Program-made: the position numbers and the translations under genes
Source: Candidatus Sulfotelmatobacter sp.
GTDB taxonomy: Bacteria > Acidobacteriota > Terriglobia > Terriglobales > Acidobacteriaceae
Assembly: GCA_025462865.1 (NCBI GenBank)
Contig: JAOAPI010000067.1
Coordinates: 1-64,000 of the forward strand
Reading direction: 5' to 3'
DNA: 64,000 nt
Shown here: positions 52,036-59,729 of the stretch, one piece after another
Layout of the letters: each line of letters starts with the position of its first letter
Numbering within the stretch: the stretch's first letter is position 1
Notes under the pieces: generated by a model
The model's input: only the letters and a program-made list of their open reading frames with translations
Told to the model about the DNA's origin: nothing
Database searches by the model: none

Positions 52036-52188
52036 ATGGGACAGACCAGGTGCCATTGCTGGGGTGATCCTCAGCGTCTTGTGGATTCTGGCGAGATTCT
52101 AGTACACGGCGTGGATTGCAACCATCGCAATGTGATGTTCGATTTTCTTAGAGAAGCCGCCACAGCCGCAGCCGTCAGCGCCCCTTAA
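52036..52188 (+). CDS. Possible Cys/His-rich micro-protein (50 aa)
   Basis: The frame starts at the ATG at 52036 and encodes MGQTRCHCWGDPQRLVDSG and later GVDCNHRNVMFDFLREAA. Cys and His at C6, H7, C8, C29 and H31 could bind a metal. No good ribosome site is visible. It diverges from the small membrane-protein gene inside element 2. Confidence 0.28.
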   Translation: MGQTRCHCWGDPQRLVDSGEILVHGVDCNHRNVMFDFLREAATAAAVSAP

Positions 52189-52267
52189 ATCGAAACTGAG
52201 ACACTACCTCACCACCAGAAGCCGCAATCTCTACTCCGCAGCGTTAAAATAGAGGCAGAGGCAGTCC

Positions 52268-53407
52268 GTGTCCACCCTGCGCACTATCCTGGACGAGCAA
52301 GTCCGCGAAGCCGATTCGCATCTTTACGAAAAGCTGGAGAACCACCGCGTTCGCTGCTTCGCCTGCGGACACTGCTGCCCCATTCCCGAAGGCCAGCCCG
52401 GCGTCTGCAAAGTCCGCTACAACCGCGGCGGCACGCTCTACGTTCCCTGGGGATACACCGCCGGCACCCAGTGCGATCCCGTAGAAAAGAAGCCTTTCTT
52501 TCACGCCTACCCTGGAGCTCTCGCTTACAGCTTTGGCATGATGGGCTGCGATCTTCATTGCTCCTACTGCCAAAACTGGGTCACCTCGCAAGCCTTGCGC
52601 GATCCCACCGCGGTCTCGCCTCCACACCAGGCCTCGCCCCAAGCCTTGGTGCGCGACGCGCTCGCCCAGGGCGCGAAGATTCTGGTCAGCACTTACAACG
52701 AGCCCCTCATCACCAGCGAATGGGCAGTCGCTGTTTTCAAAGAAGCCAAAGCCGCCGGACTCATCACCGGATTCGTTTCGAACGGCAACGGCACTCCGCG
52801 GGTTCTCGAGTATCTGCGTCCCTGGCTTGATTTGTACAAAGTCGATCTAAAAAGTTTTGACGATCGTCGCTACCACGAACTCGGAGGCCGCATCGGTCCC
52901 ATCCTCGACAGCATCCGCCGCATCCATGCCATGGGATTGTGGCTCGAGATTGTCACCCTTCTCATCCCCGGATTCAACGACGATCCCGACGAGCTTCGCC
53001 GCCTCACGGAATTCCTCGCCGGAATTTCCCCTGACATTCCCTGGCACGTCACTGCATTTCACGGCGATTACAAAATGCAAAACGATGTCGCGCGTGACAC
53101 GACTACCGAAGACTTGTTGCAGGCTGTCGAAATCGGCCGCGCGGCCGGATTGCGCTACATTTATGCCGGCAATCTGCCCGGCAGAGTTGGCGACTGGGAA
53201 AACACGCGCTGCCCGCAGTGCGATGAAACTTTAATCGAGCGCTACGGCTACTTGATCAAAGATTATCGCCTCACGCCGGACGGCCATTGTCCTCATTGCG
53301 CCACTGCGATTCCTGGCCGCTGGTCTTCTCGCTTCGAAGGTCAGATCGCCTCACATCCATTCTCCCCGCGAAACCGCTCCGTTTTGTTTACAATCCAAAA
53401 TCAGTAA
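52268..53407 (+). CDS. AmmeMemoRadiSam-type radical SAM enzyme
   Basis: The 379-residue enzyme has an N-terminal cysteine cluster (RCFACGHCCPIPEGQPGVCK), the radical SAM ligands in GCDLHCSYCQNW (C-x3-C-x2-C), and family segments STYNEPLITSEWA, FVSNGNGTPRVLEYLRPWLD, LYKVDLKSFDD and VTLLIPGFNDDPDELRRL. The C terminus adds a zinc-ribbon (CPQCDETLIERYG, CPHCATAIPG). It belongs to the pyruvate-formate-lyase-activase-like group that accompanies AMMECR1 and MEMO proteins, but neither partner is adjacent. The GTG at 52268 is the chosen start. Confidence 0.88.
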   Translation: MSTLRTILDEQVREADSHLYEKLENHRVRCFACGHCCPIPEGQPGVCKVRYNRGGTLYVPWGYTAGTQCDPVEKKPFFHAYPGALAYSFGMMGCDLHCSYCQNWVTSQALRDPTAVSPPHQASPQALVRDALAQGAKILVSTYNEPLITSEWAVAVFKEAKAAGLITGFVSNGNGTPRVLEYLRPWLDLYKVDLKSFDDRRYHELGGRIGPILDSIRRIHAMGLWLEIVTLLIPGFNDDPDELRRLTEFLAGISPDIPWHVTAFHGDYKMQNDVARDTTTEDLLQAVEIGRAAGLRYIYAGNLPGRVGDWENTRCPQCDETLIERYGYLIKDYRLTPDGHCPHCATAIPGRWSSRFEGQIASHPFSPRNRSVLFTIQNQ

Positions 53408-53423
53408 AACTTCCCGTTCGCGC

Positions 53424-54023
53424 ATGCGGAAAATATCGACCCTCACCCTCTGTGTTGTTGAACTGCTACTGTTCTCGTCCTGCTCTCCGCGCGACTTTCT
53501 CACTCGCCGCCTCGCGGCCGATTTGATCGCCACTTCCACAACGTTTCGTGCTGTTCAGCCCTTCGAACTCACCACCGGCGTCATCTCCAACGAGGATTAT
53601 CTCTCCCCCAACTACCTTGCCCTCCAGCATCGCGGCTGGATTTCCGGCACAGTTGCCAGGTGTCCTCCCGCCGTAACGCCGCCCTGCTGGGATGTAACTC
53701 TCACGCCCTCTGGCGTCGATACCTTTCAAAGCCTGCTCGCTCCCGCCGACGCGGAAAGCAAATCCTTCAGCATTCCCGCCGCGCGCCGTGAACTGGTTGC
53801 CATCACCGGCATCGCCAAGCAGGGCAACGTTGCCGACATCGAATTTACCTGGCGATGGATTCCCCTCAACGAAGTCGGCGCAATCATGTACTCCAGCGAC
53901 ACCCGCTACCGTTCCACCGCAGCATTTCGCAGCTACGACGACGGCTGGCGCGTCGTAGAAGCTCCCGCCCACAGCGGCCAACCATTAGACGAAGCCCTGA
54001 AAAACGCACAAGCCGCGCAGTAA
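53424..54023 (+). CDS. Hypothetical lipoprotein (199 aa)
   Basis: A lipoprotein signal ends at LLLFSSC (Cys near residue 20). The mature part has about 180 residues with likely strands (RRELVAITGIAKQGNVADIE, FTWRWIPLNEVGAIMYSSDT). The end DDGWRVVEAPAHSGQPLDEA suggests an envelope protein. No known domain. It starts 16 bases after the radical SAM gene and may be cotranscribed. Confidence 0.7.
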   Translation: MRKISTLTLCVVELLLFSSCSPRDFLTRRLAADLIATSTTFRAVQPFELTTGVISNEDYLSPNYLALQHRGWISGTVARCPPAVTPPCWDVTLTPSGVDTFQSLLAPADAESKSFSIPAARRELVAITGIAKQGNVADIEFTWRWIPLNEVGAIMYSSDTRYRSTAAFRSYDDGWRVVEAPAHSGQPLDEALKNAQAAQ

Positions 54024-54149
54024 CGCCTTGCCTCTGTGCCACCCTGTGCCTCCCCTGTGCCCCTCTGTGGTAAAGATTCTAAGCCGCCCCCCAAGTTGAT
54101 TCCCGCCCATCTCTCGTTATATAAACCTTAGTTCCTCGCCAGGCCCCCT

Positions 54150-56336
54150 ATGAAGATCCCAAGACATCTTTGGTTGCTAGCGTTTCTAGCTCTCGCATCG
54201 CTCGCCGTTGCCGAAAATAAACCGAAGCTAACGCTGGACGAGTTCTTCAACGCCGTCAGCTACCCGGCCGTCGCTCTCTCACCCGACGGCAACTCAGTCG
54301 TGATCGCTACCGAGCGCGCCGACTGGGATCAGCAGATCTTCCGCACCGACCTCTGGCTCTACCGCGACGACGCGAAAAATGGATCGCTGATTCAACTCAC
54401 GCAGTCCGGTCACGACATCGATCCCAAGTGGTCCCCCGATGGCCGCTGGATCGCCTTCCGCTCCGAGCGCAAGCCTTCTTCCGACAAAGATTCCGACTCC
54501 GGCTCCAGCGACGACAAAGACGATAAAGGCGACATCAGCCAGATTTATTTGATCTCGCCCGCCGGCGGCGAAGCGTTTCCTGTAACTCAAGGCCAGGAGG
54601 AAGTCCATACATTTTCCTGGTCGGCCGACTCTCGCACAATTTACTTCGCTACCCGCAATCCATGGACGAAGTCGCAAAAAGACGACTACAAGAAACAATG
54701 GAAAGACGTCGTGCAATATCGCACCGCTGAACGCGGAGACACCATCTTCGCTCTCGACGTTGCCGCCGCTCTCGCCCGCCACGCCGCCGCCCCCGCGAAG
54801 CTCTCTGAAAAAGAACTGAGCGACGCCGAAAAAGAATCCGACCTCACCCCCGGCGCCCGCCCCCTCGCAACTTCACCCTTGCGCATCGACGACATGGTCA
54901 CTTCTCCGGACGGCGCTAAACTCGCCTTCGTCACCAATGCCGTAAACCAGCGCCAGGAAAAATTCGAAGACGTCGAAATCTATGCTCTCGATCTGACCTC
55001 TTCCAACCACACTCCCCGCCAACTCACACACAATCAAGCAGTCGAAGTCAGACCACACTGGGCCAACGACAGCCGCCACGTCTTCTTCACAGTCGAAGTC
55101 GGCGATGTCAGCGGCCCCTACCGCGACCTGCAACCGCATCTGTACTGGGTGGACAGCGAAAAGCCTGACGCCGAAAAGCCCGGCGAATCTAGCGCCATCG
55201 AGCAATGGAGCAAAGACTTCGTCGGCGCTGTCGACCATTACTCCGTCACCGCGGACAGCGTATTGGCCTCCGCCCGTCTGGGAACCGAAGTCTCCGCGTA
55301 CTCAGTCACGCAACCGAAACAGTCCCTTCACAAACTGAATAGCTGGGACGGCACGTACGAAACTCTATCCTCGACGACGCATTCTCCCCGCGTCGCCTTC
55401 GTCTATTCATCCTTGCAAAAGCCCACCGAAGTCTACTTGGCCGACAGCGCCGACAAACTCGATCAGGCGCGCCCCATCACTTCCTTCAACCATCTCTTCA
55501 CCGAGCGCGATCTTCCGCAAGGCAAGCCCTACCGCTGGAAGGCCGACGACGGCACCATGATCGAAGGCATGCTGATCTATCCTCCCGGCAGCTTTGAATC
55601 AGGAAAGCCTGAGGCGAAGCATCTCCCCATGCTCACCTTCATTCACGGTGGCCCCGCCGACGCCGACGGCAACCACTTCGAAGCCGACTGGTACCAATGG
55701 GCCGCCCTCGCCGCCACCAACGGATGGCTGGTCTTCGAGCCCAACTACCGCGGCTCCGCCGGATACGGCGACAAATTCCTTCAGCAGATTGTTCCCGTTA
55801 TCGTCTCGCGCCCGGGCAAAGATATTCTCGAGGGCATCGACGCTCTTGTGAAAGATGGCATCGCCGACGCCGATCACCTCACCATCGGCGGCTACAGTTA
55901 CGGCGGCTACATGACGAACTGGCTCATCACGCAAACCACGCGCTTCAAGGCCGCCGTCACTGGCGCCGGCGCCGTCGAGCATGTCGGCAACTGGGGCAAC
56001 GACGACACTACTTACGACGACGCCTACTTTCTTGGCGGACGCCCCTGGGAAGCTCAGCAGCGCTATCACGACGAAGCCGCCATCTTCCAGATCGACAAAG
56101 TCAAAACTCCCACGCACATGGTCGGAGGCGCCAACGACATCCGCGTCGCCGTGCTCGAAGATTACCTGCTCGAGCACGCTCTCTATTCTCTTGGGATTCC
56201 CAACAAGCTCCTGATCTTCCCCGGCGAAGGCCACGGCCTCGGCAAAAATCCCTGGCACGGCAAAATCAAAGTCCGCGAAGAACTAATCTGGCTGCAAAAA
56301 TACGGCGGCGTCCCCGCAGTCAACGATCGTCATTGA
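54150..56336 (+). CDS. Secreted S9 family acylaminoacyl/dipeptidyl peptidase
   Basis: The 728-residue protein has a signal peptide (LLAFLALASLAVAENK), a beta-propeller of WD40-like TolB/DPP-IV repeats (HDIDPKWSPDGRWIAFRSER, EEVHTFSWSADSRTIYFATR), and a C-terminal alpha/beta-hydrolase. The nucleophile is Ser in IGGYSYGGYMTNWL, the Asp lies in MVGGANDIRVAV, and the His in FPGEGHGLGKNP. An acidic, Ser/Asp-rich loop (KPSSDKDSDSGSSDDKDDKG) interrupts the propeller. It digests short or N-acylated peptides in the periplasm. Confidence 0.92.
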   Translation: MKIPRHLWLLAFLALASLAVAENKPKLTLDEFFNAVSYPAVALSPDGNSVVIATERADWDQQIFRTDLWLYRDDAKNGSLIQLTQSGHDIDPKWSPDGRWIAFRSERKPSSDKDSDSGSSDDKDDKGDISQIYLISPAGGEAFPVTQGQEEVHTFSWSADSRTIYFATRNPWTKSQKDDYKKQWKDVVQYRTAERGDTIFALDVAAALARHAAAPAKLSEKELSDAEKESDLTPGARPLATSPLRIDDMVTSPDGAKLAFVTNAVNQRQEKFEDVEIYALDLTSSNHTPRQLTHNQAVEVRPHWANDSRHVFFTVEVGDVSGPYRDLQPHLYWVDSEKPDAEKPGESSAIEQWSKDFVGAVDHYSVTADSVLASARLGTEVSAYSVTQPKQSLHKLNSWDGTYETLSSTTHSPRVAFVYSSLQKPTEVYLADSADKLDQARPITSFNHLFTERDLPQGKPYRWKADDGTMIEGMLIYPPGSFESGKPEAKHLPMLTFIHGGPADADGNHFEADWYQWAALAATNGWLVFEPNYRGSAGYGDKFLQQIVPVIVSRPGKDILEGIDALVKDGIADADHLTIGGYSYGGYMTNWLITQTTRFKAAVTGAGAVEHVGNWGNDDTTYDDAYFLGGRPWEAQQRYHDEAAIFQIDKVKTPTHMVGGANDIRVAVLEDYLLEHALYSLGIPNKLLIFPGEGHGLGKNPWHGKIKVREELIWLQKYGGVPAVNDRH

Positions 56337-56367
56337 CTCTCAACATACGAAACAAACGAGGACGCAC

Positions 56368-56730
56368 CTACTCCAGCTTCACTACCACCGCGACATCAAA
56401 TCCCGAATAATACTTCTTCACATCTCCCGCCCCATACTTCTCTCGAAATTTTTCGACCACAGACTTCACCGCCTTCGCGCCAGTTATCGGAACCGCTCGA
56501 AATTCCCCCTCCACGCCGCGCGCATCAATCCAAATCGTGGGATTCTTGCGGACATTCTTATACCACTGCGTCTCCGACCCCGCCACCGGCAACAGATAAA
56601 GCTTCCCGTCCTCGAAAACAAACCACACCGGCCTCGAGCTTTTCTTCCCCGACTTCCTCCCAATCACGCTGATCTTGATCTGCCGGTATCGCTCCAGCCG
56701 TTCCTTAAGTGTCTCCTCCGATTTCTTCAT
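56368..56730 (-). CDS. DDN-like nitroreductase/flavin-binding split-barrel protein
   Basis: From the ATG at 56730 (AGGAGG seven bases upstream) the 120-residue protein has a short split-barrel layout: IKISVIGRKSGKKSSRPVWF, EDGKLYLLPVAGSETQWYKN, RKNPTIWIDARGVEGEFRAV. These are the motifs of the deazaflavin-dependent nitroreductase (DUF385) family, which binds F420 or FMN. F420 is not certain in this lineage, so the cofactor is unknown. It converges with the S9 peptidase gene. Confidence 0.75.
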   Translation of the reverse strand: MKKSEETLKERLERYRQIKISVIGRKSGKKSSRPVWFVFEDGKLYLLPVAGSETQWYKNVRKNPTIWIDARGVEGEFRAVPITGAKAVKSVVEKFREKYGAGDVKKYYSGFDVAVVVKLE

Positions 56731-56861
56731 AGCACCTCCTCTATCGCAACGCCCTTCAATCATTCTATTCATCGTCATGTAGAAGGTCTTGTCATTCCGA
56801 ATCTTTCGTCGCCGCGATCAGCGGCAATAATGTCGAGGAGCCCGCCTGTTTGCTCGCCCCC

Positions 56862-57425
56862 TCAAGCCAGCCACTCCCAACTCTCCCGATACCCCTCCCA
56901 CTTCGGATTCCTGCTCTTCAAATCTGGAAACAATCGCAAACTCTTCACTCCCGCAAATGCCGTGACCGGCAGCAAATACCAGACATCTTTCTCTTTCCGC
57001 ACGACGTGCGCCGCCAGCACATCAATATCTTCCGCCGTATAAATTTTCTTCCCTTCACTTCGCGTCGAATAAACCGGCTGCACGTCATACCCTCCGCGAT
57101 TCAGACGCATCGTCGCCTTCACCTGCACCCGCAACAACCGCCCGCCCGGACGCGCCCACACCACAAAATCATACTTCTCGCTGTCGCCCCACGGCAGCGC
57201 CAACCCAAATCCCAACGACTGCGCCTTCACCAAAAACGCCGCCTGTGACATCTCCCCCATCCTCTTCGGATTCCTTTCTCTTCCCCGCCAATACGCTCCT
57301 TCTTCCTCCGCCACCGCAAAAATAGAAGAAACAAATCCCCGCGCCGTCCCGTCTCCTCGCCTCGCTCCGCAAATCGCTACCGACCTCCACACCCGACACT
57401 CATCCCCGCCACCTTCCAGACGCAT
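56862..57425 (-). CDS. PD-(D/E)XK nuclease-like protein (group I intron-type endonuclease family)
   Basis: The core at about residues 56-160 has MSQAAFLVKAQSLGFGLALP, then WGDSEKYDFVVWARPGGRLL and RVQVKAT, the D...(E/Q)-x-K nuclease pattern of PD-(D/E)XK proteins, and ends with a DVWYLLPVTAFAGVKSL strand pair. These features resemble the group I intron endonuclease family found stand-alone in many bacteria. I use the ATG at 57425 because GGAGGAG stands seven bases before it; a shorter form from 57260 is possible. The N-terminal 50 residues are not typical. Function in restriction, repair or mobile DNA is open. Confidence 0.7.
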   Translation of the reverse strand: MRLEGGGDECRVWRSVAICGARRGDGTARGFVSSIFAVAEEEGAYWRGRERNPKRMGEMSQAAFLVKAQSLGFGLALPWGDSEKYDFVVWARPGGRLLRVQVKATMRLNRGGYDVQPVYSTRSEGKKIYTAEDIDVLAAHVVRKEKDVWYLLPVTAFAGVKSLRLFPDLKSRNPKWEGYRESWEWLA

Positions 57426-57653
57426 AACCACACTCCTCCCGCCTAGCCTGCCGCTCCAGCAGCAGCGCGAGCCGTCACCACAAAATTTTCCACCATACTT
57501 GCAATATTCCACCCAGGTCAATCCAAGTCCAGGTCATCCCGCCAATTATTTCGGGACGTTTTCCACAAGCCGAATGTGGGAGTGGTTCGCGGGTGTACCG
57601 TCCTTAGTCTCTCCGTTCTGTGGAGAGACAGGGCGGGGCCTTTGACTCCGCCA

Positions 57654-57711
57654 GTGTAGAGCGGGCGCCCTCGCCCGCTTGCCCTTGACTTTGATTTTGC
57701 CTTGACTTGCC
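57654..57711. repeat. AGCGGGCGCCCTCGCCCGCT palindrome plus TTGACTTTGATTTTG tail, copy 1
   Basis: GTAGAGCGGGCGCC, then CTCGCCCGCTTG, forms a GC-rich palindrome followed by CCCTTGACTTTGATTTTGCC. The same unit recurs at 58653, 59057 and 59100, with a divergent relative near 59329. It is a dispersed, REP-like element of this accessory zone; about 420 further bases up to brnT hold only such repeats. Confidence 0.7.
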
Positions 57712-57727
57712 GTCCGCCGCCCCTGCA

Positions 57728-57765
57728 ACCGTGGAAGAGCGGCGCTTCAGCGCCGCGTAAGCCTC
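57728..57765. repeat. GGAAGAGCGGCGCTTCAGCG repeat, copy 1 (38 bp)
   Basis: This 38-bp block ends CCGCGTAAGCCTC and contains a GGCGCTTCAGCGCC palindrome. It is identical to 59448-59485, 1.7 kb away. A further AGCGCTTCAGCGCT palindrome follows at about 57781. Confidence 0.7.
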
Positions 57766-58082
57766 GCCTTTGGGTGGCGCAGCGCTTCAGCGCTGCGATG
57801 CGCGTCCCGTTAGATGATGGGCTTTAGCCCCCGAGGAACCTACCCCCGACTGTTCAGCTCGAAACGCGCACCATCACGCCCCAACCCGTAGACCCAGCCC
57901 TGAGCCAAGCCGAAGAGAAGTAATTCCTCGGTAAGCCTTGTCTTTTCTCCGAGATTACTTGTGCCAACTCGGGAAGGAAAATCGACTCAGGATTGACCGG
58001 GCTGAAGCTCAACGGCCGCTGCCAAGCCCATAATTAAAGAGCACTCGTTCTCCCGCATATTGACGTTGTGTAAATACACCAT

Positions 58083-58361
58083 ATGCAATATACTTGGAAC
58101 GAAGAAAAAAACCGCCGCAACCTTGCAATCCACGGCATAACCTTTGTCGACGCGGTTCGCATCTTCGAAGGTTCTACGCTCGAAAGGGCAGACGATCGCT
58201 TCGACTACGGCGAGACCCGGGTCTATGCCATCGGGTTGGTCAACGGTCTCGAAATTACGGTTATTTATGTCGACCAAACGAATGACGAAAGGCGCATCAT
58301 CTCGGCGTGGCGCTCCGAACCTCACGAGCGCCGTTACTACTGGCAAAACCTCGAAGGTTAA
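58083..58361 (+). CDS. brnT: BrnT-family ribonuclease toxin
   Basis: The 92-residue protein starts MQYTWNEEKNRRNLAIHGIT and shows the BrnT layout: VDAVRIFEGSTLERADDRFD, ETRVYAIGLVNGLEITVIYV, and RRIISAWRSEPHERRYYW, with the conserved RIISAR-type end. BrnT is a RelE-like ribonuclease toxin neutralised by BrnA. The BrnA gene follows and overlaps. The pair sits in a repeat-rich accessory zone. Confidence 0.9.
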   Translation: MQYTWNEEKNRRNLAIHGITFVDAVRIFEGSTLERADDRFDYGETRVYAIGLVNGLEITVIYVDQTNDERRIISAWRSEPHERRYYWQNLEG

Positions 58362-58644
58362 GCACCGCAGAAAAAAGCGGTCAAATGAAGGTGATGCGAC
58401 CACCGACTGGAACAAGTTGCGCCGCCTGACTGACGCCCAGATCCGCAAGGGCATCTCCTCGGACCCCGATGCTCACGCCACCGATGCCGCATTCTGGAAA
58501 GACGCCAACATCGTAATGCCTACGCCCAAAACCATCGTGACCATGCGCCTCGACGCCGACCTGCTTCGCTGGTTCCGCCAACAGCGCGGCTACCAAACCC
58601 GCATCAACGCCATCCTCCGCGCCTATATGCAGGCGCAACTCTAG
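58282..58644 (+). CDS. brnA: BrnA-family antitoxin
   Basis: The C-terminal part is clear BrnA: TDWNKLRRLTDAQIRKGISS, IVMPTPKTIVTMRLDADLLR, WFRQQRGYQTRINAILRAYM. These form a linker and a ribbon-helix-helix DNA-binding domain that binds the toxin and represses the operon. The start is unclear; the nearest in-frame ATG is 58282, which gives an 80-base overlap with brnT and about 25 extra residues. A non-ATG start near 58345 is possible. A duplicate of its 3' end lies at 58951. Confidence 0.88.
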   Translation: MTKGASSRRGAPNLTSAVTTGKTSKVKHRRKKRSNEGDATTDWNKLRRLTDAQIRKGISSDPDAHATDAAFWKDANIVMPTPKTIVTMRLDADLLRWFRQQRGYQTRINAILRAYMQAQL

Positions 58645-58652
58645 AATGTCGT

Positions 58653-58710
58653 GTGTGGAGCGCGCGCCCTCGCCCGCTTGCCCTTGACTTTGATTTTGTC
58701 TTGGCATGCC
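58653..58710. repeat. Palindrome plus TTGACTTTGATTTTG tail, copy 2
   Basis: GTGGAGCGCGCGCC, then CTCGCCCGCTTGCC, with the TTGACTTTGATTTTGTCTTG tail, repeats copy 1 at 57654. It begins eight bases after the brnA stop. Confidence 0.7.
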
Positions 58711-58767
58711 TTTGGGTGGCGACCGTCACGATGTCCCGGATCGGTTTCGACGCGCGTGCCCGAACGC

Positions 58768-58800
58768 AAAACAGCCCCGATAGCCAATTCGGGGCTGTTT
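58768..58800. terminator. Strong hairpin, AACAGCCCCGA stem
   Basis: AACAGCCCCGA, loop TAGCCAAT, TCGGGGCTGTT gives an 11-bp stem ending TTT on the plus strand, as for an intrinsic terminator. It may end the brnTA transcript. Most of the unit recurs at 59620-59646. Confidence 0.55.
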
Positions 58801-58950
58801 CAGAAAGGTACCAAACGCCGCTTGCCGGGTTCAATTCTAGTTCCTTGCCATCACCTGTCAACGACCCAAGGTATACACCCGACCGGCGTCATCCCGAGCG
58901 CAGCCGTTCTTCAGGCGGAGCGAGGGATCTCCCGCGCATCGCTAGCCCTG

Positions 58951-59053
58951 CCCACGCCTCGACGCCGACCTGCTCCGCCGGTTCCGACAACAACCCGACT
59001 ACCAAACCCGCATCAACGCCATCCTCCGCGCCGACATGAAAGCGCAACTCTGA
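58951..59053 (+). pseudogene. brnA 3'-end fragment (duplicate)
   Basis: A 31-residue in-frame tail, LDADLLRRFRQQPDYQTRIN then AILRADMKAQL, ends at the TGA at 59051. It is the same segment as the brnA end at 58551-58644 with about five substitutions. The following GTAGAGCGGGCGCC repeat is also shared, so a unit comprising the brnA tail and the repeat was duplicated. There is no start codon or upstream part. Confidence 0.8.
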
Positions 59054-59056
59054 AAC

Positions 59057-59172
59057 GTGTAGAGCGGGCGCCCCCGCCCGCCTGCCTTTGACATTGCCTG
59101 TGTGGAGCGGGCACTCCTGCCCGCTTGCCTTTGACCTTGATTTTGACTTTGCCCCTGATTTTGACTTTGCTC
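59057..59172. repeat. Tandem palindrome repeats, copies 3 and 4
   Basis: Two more units, GTAGAGCGGGCGCCCCCGCC (59057) and GTGGAGCGGGCACTCCTGCC (59100), each followed by TTGACATTG or TTGACCTTGATTTTGAC tails. A more divergent unit follows near 59329. Between them, at about 59237, lies TTGTCATTCCGAGCCCTTCG, which matches 56792 on the other side of the nuclease-like gene. Confidence 0.65.
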
Positions 59173-59447
59173 TGTCGAAGAAACGGGAGGGGCAAGACTT
59201 CAGTCGTGCCAAATCGCGCACTCCTCACCTCAACCTTGTCATTCCGAGCCCTTCGTAGCCGCGATTAGCGGCGAGAACGGCGAGGAATCTGCTGTTCGCT
59301 TTCGCCACGATAACCCGTCTGGAAGCGGGCGACTCGCCTGCTGGTCTTTGACCTTGCCCCTGTGCGGCGGAAACTCCTGTCCGTTGCCTTTGACAAGGAA
59401 AGATTCGTATCAGGGTATGTCTTCAGGCATACCACAAGCTCCGCACC

Positions 59448-59485
59448 ACCGTGGAAGAGCGGCGCTTCAGCGCCGCGTAAGCCTC
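59448..59485. repeat. GGAAGAGCGGCGCTTCAGCG repeat, copy 2 (38 bp)
   Basis: Identical to 57728-57765. After both copies a GGGCTT(C/T)AGCCCCCGAGG palindrome appears, so the shared block is a larger mosaic. Confidence 0.7.
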
Positions 59486-59591
59486 ACAAATCGATGCGGG
59501 CTTCAGCCCCCGAGGTCGCGCCGCCGATATTCATGGTCGAAGCGCGCAGAACGCACCATCACACCCAAGCCCCGAGGGGGCGGCATATATT

Positions 59592-59646
59592 AGCCCGGGA
59601 CGTAAGTCCCGGGTAAGCCAAAACAGCCCCGATAGCCAATCGGGGC
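59592..59646. repeat. AGCCCGGGACGTAAGTCCCG palindrome and AACAGCCCCGATAGCC repeat
   Basis: AGCCCGGGAC, GTAA, GTCCCGGGT forms a palindrome at 59592-59614. It is followed at 59620 by a second copy of the AACAGCCCCGATAGCCAAT hairpin, here with a shortened right arm (CGGGGC). No gene was found from 59054 to 59729. Confidence 0.55.
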
Positions 59647-59729
59647 GGAGGTAATCTCAGGTAGCATGAGCTGAGGGGTGGGAGATCCTGAGGGGGAAAT
59701 TGGGAAACTTTCCGATCTGTCCCAGTTTT

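Larger units (their letters stand above)
51718..52209. mobile_element. Inverted-repeat-bounded element 2 (492 bp)
   Basis: AGGTAGTGTCTCAGTTTC at 51718-51735 and its exact reverse complement at 52192-52209 form perfect 18-bp terminal repeats. CACC flanks both sides directly (51714-51717 and 52210-52213), a likely 4-bp target duplication. The ends share GGTAGTGTCT with element 1. There is no transposase; the inside holds a small membrane-protein gene on the minus strand and a possible 50-residue Cys/His-rich frame on the plus strand. Confidence 0.7.

Noticed and set aside
51036-52213. Complete insertion sequence with transposase
   Set aside because: No frame long enough for a transposase and no DDE/DEDD motif lies between or near the inverted ends.
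57540-59700. Repeat cluster considered as a CRISPR array
   Set aside because: Repeats are palindromic, irregularly spaced, of several types and without regular unique spacers or cas genes.
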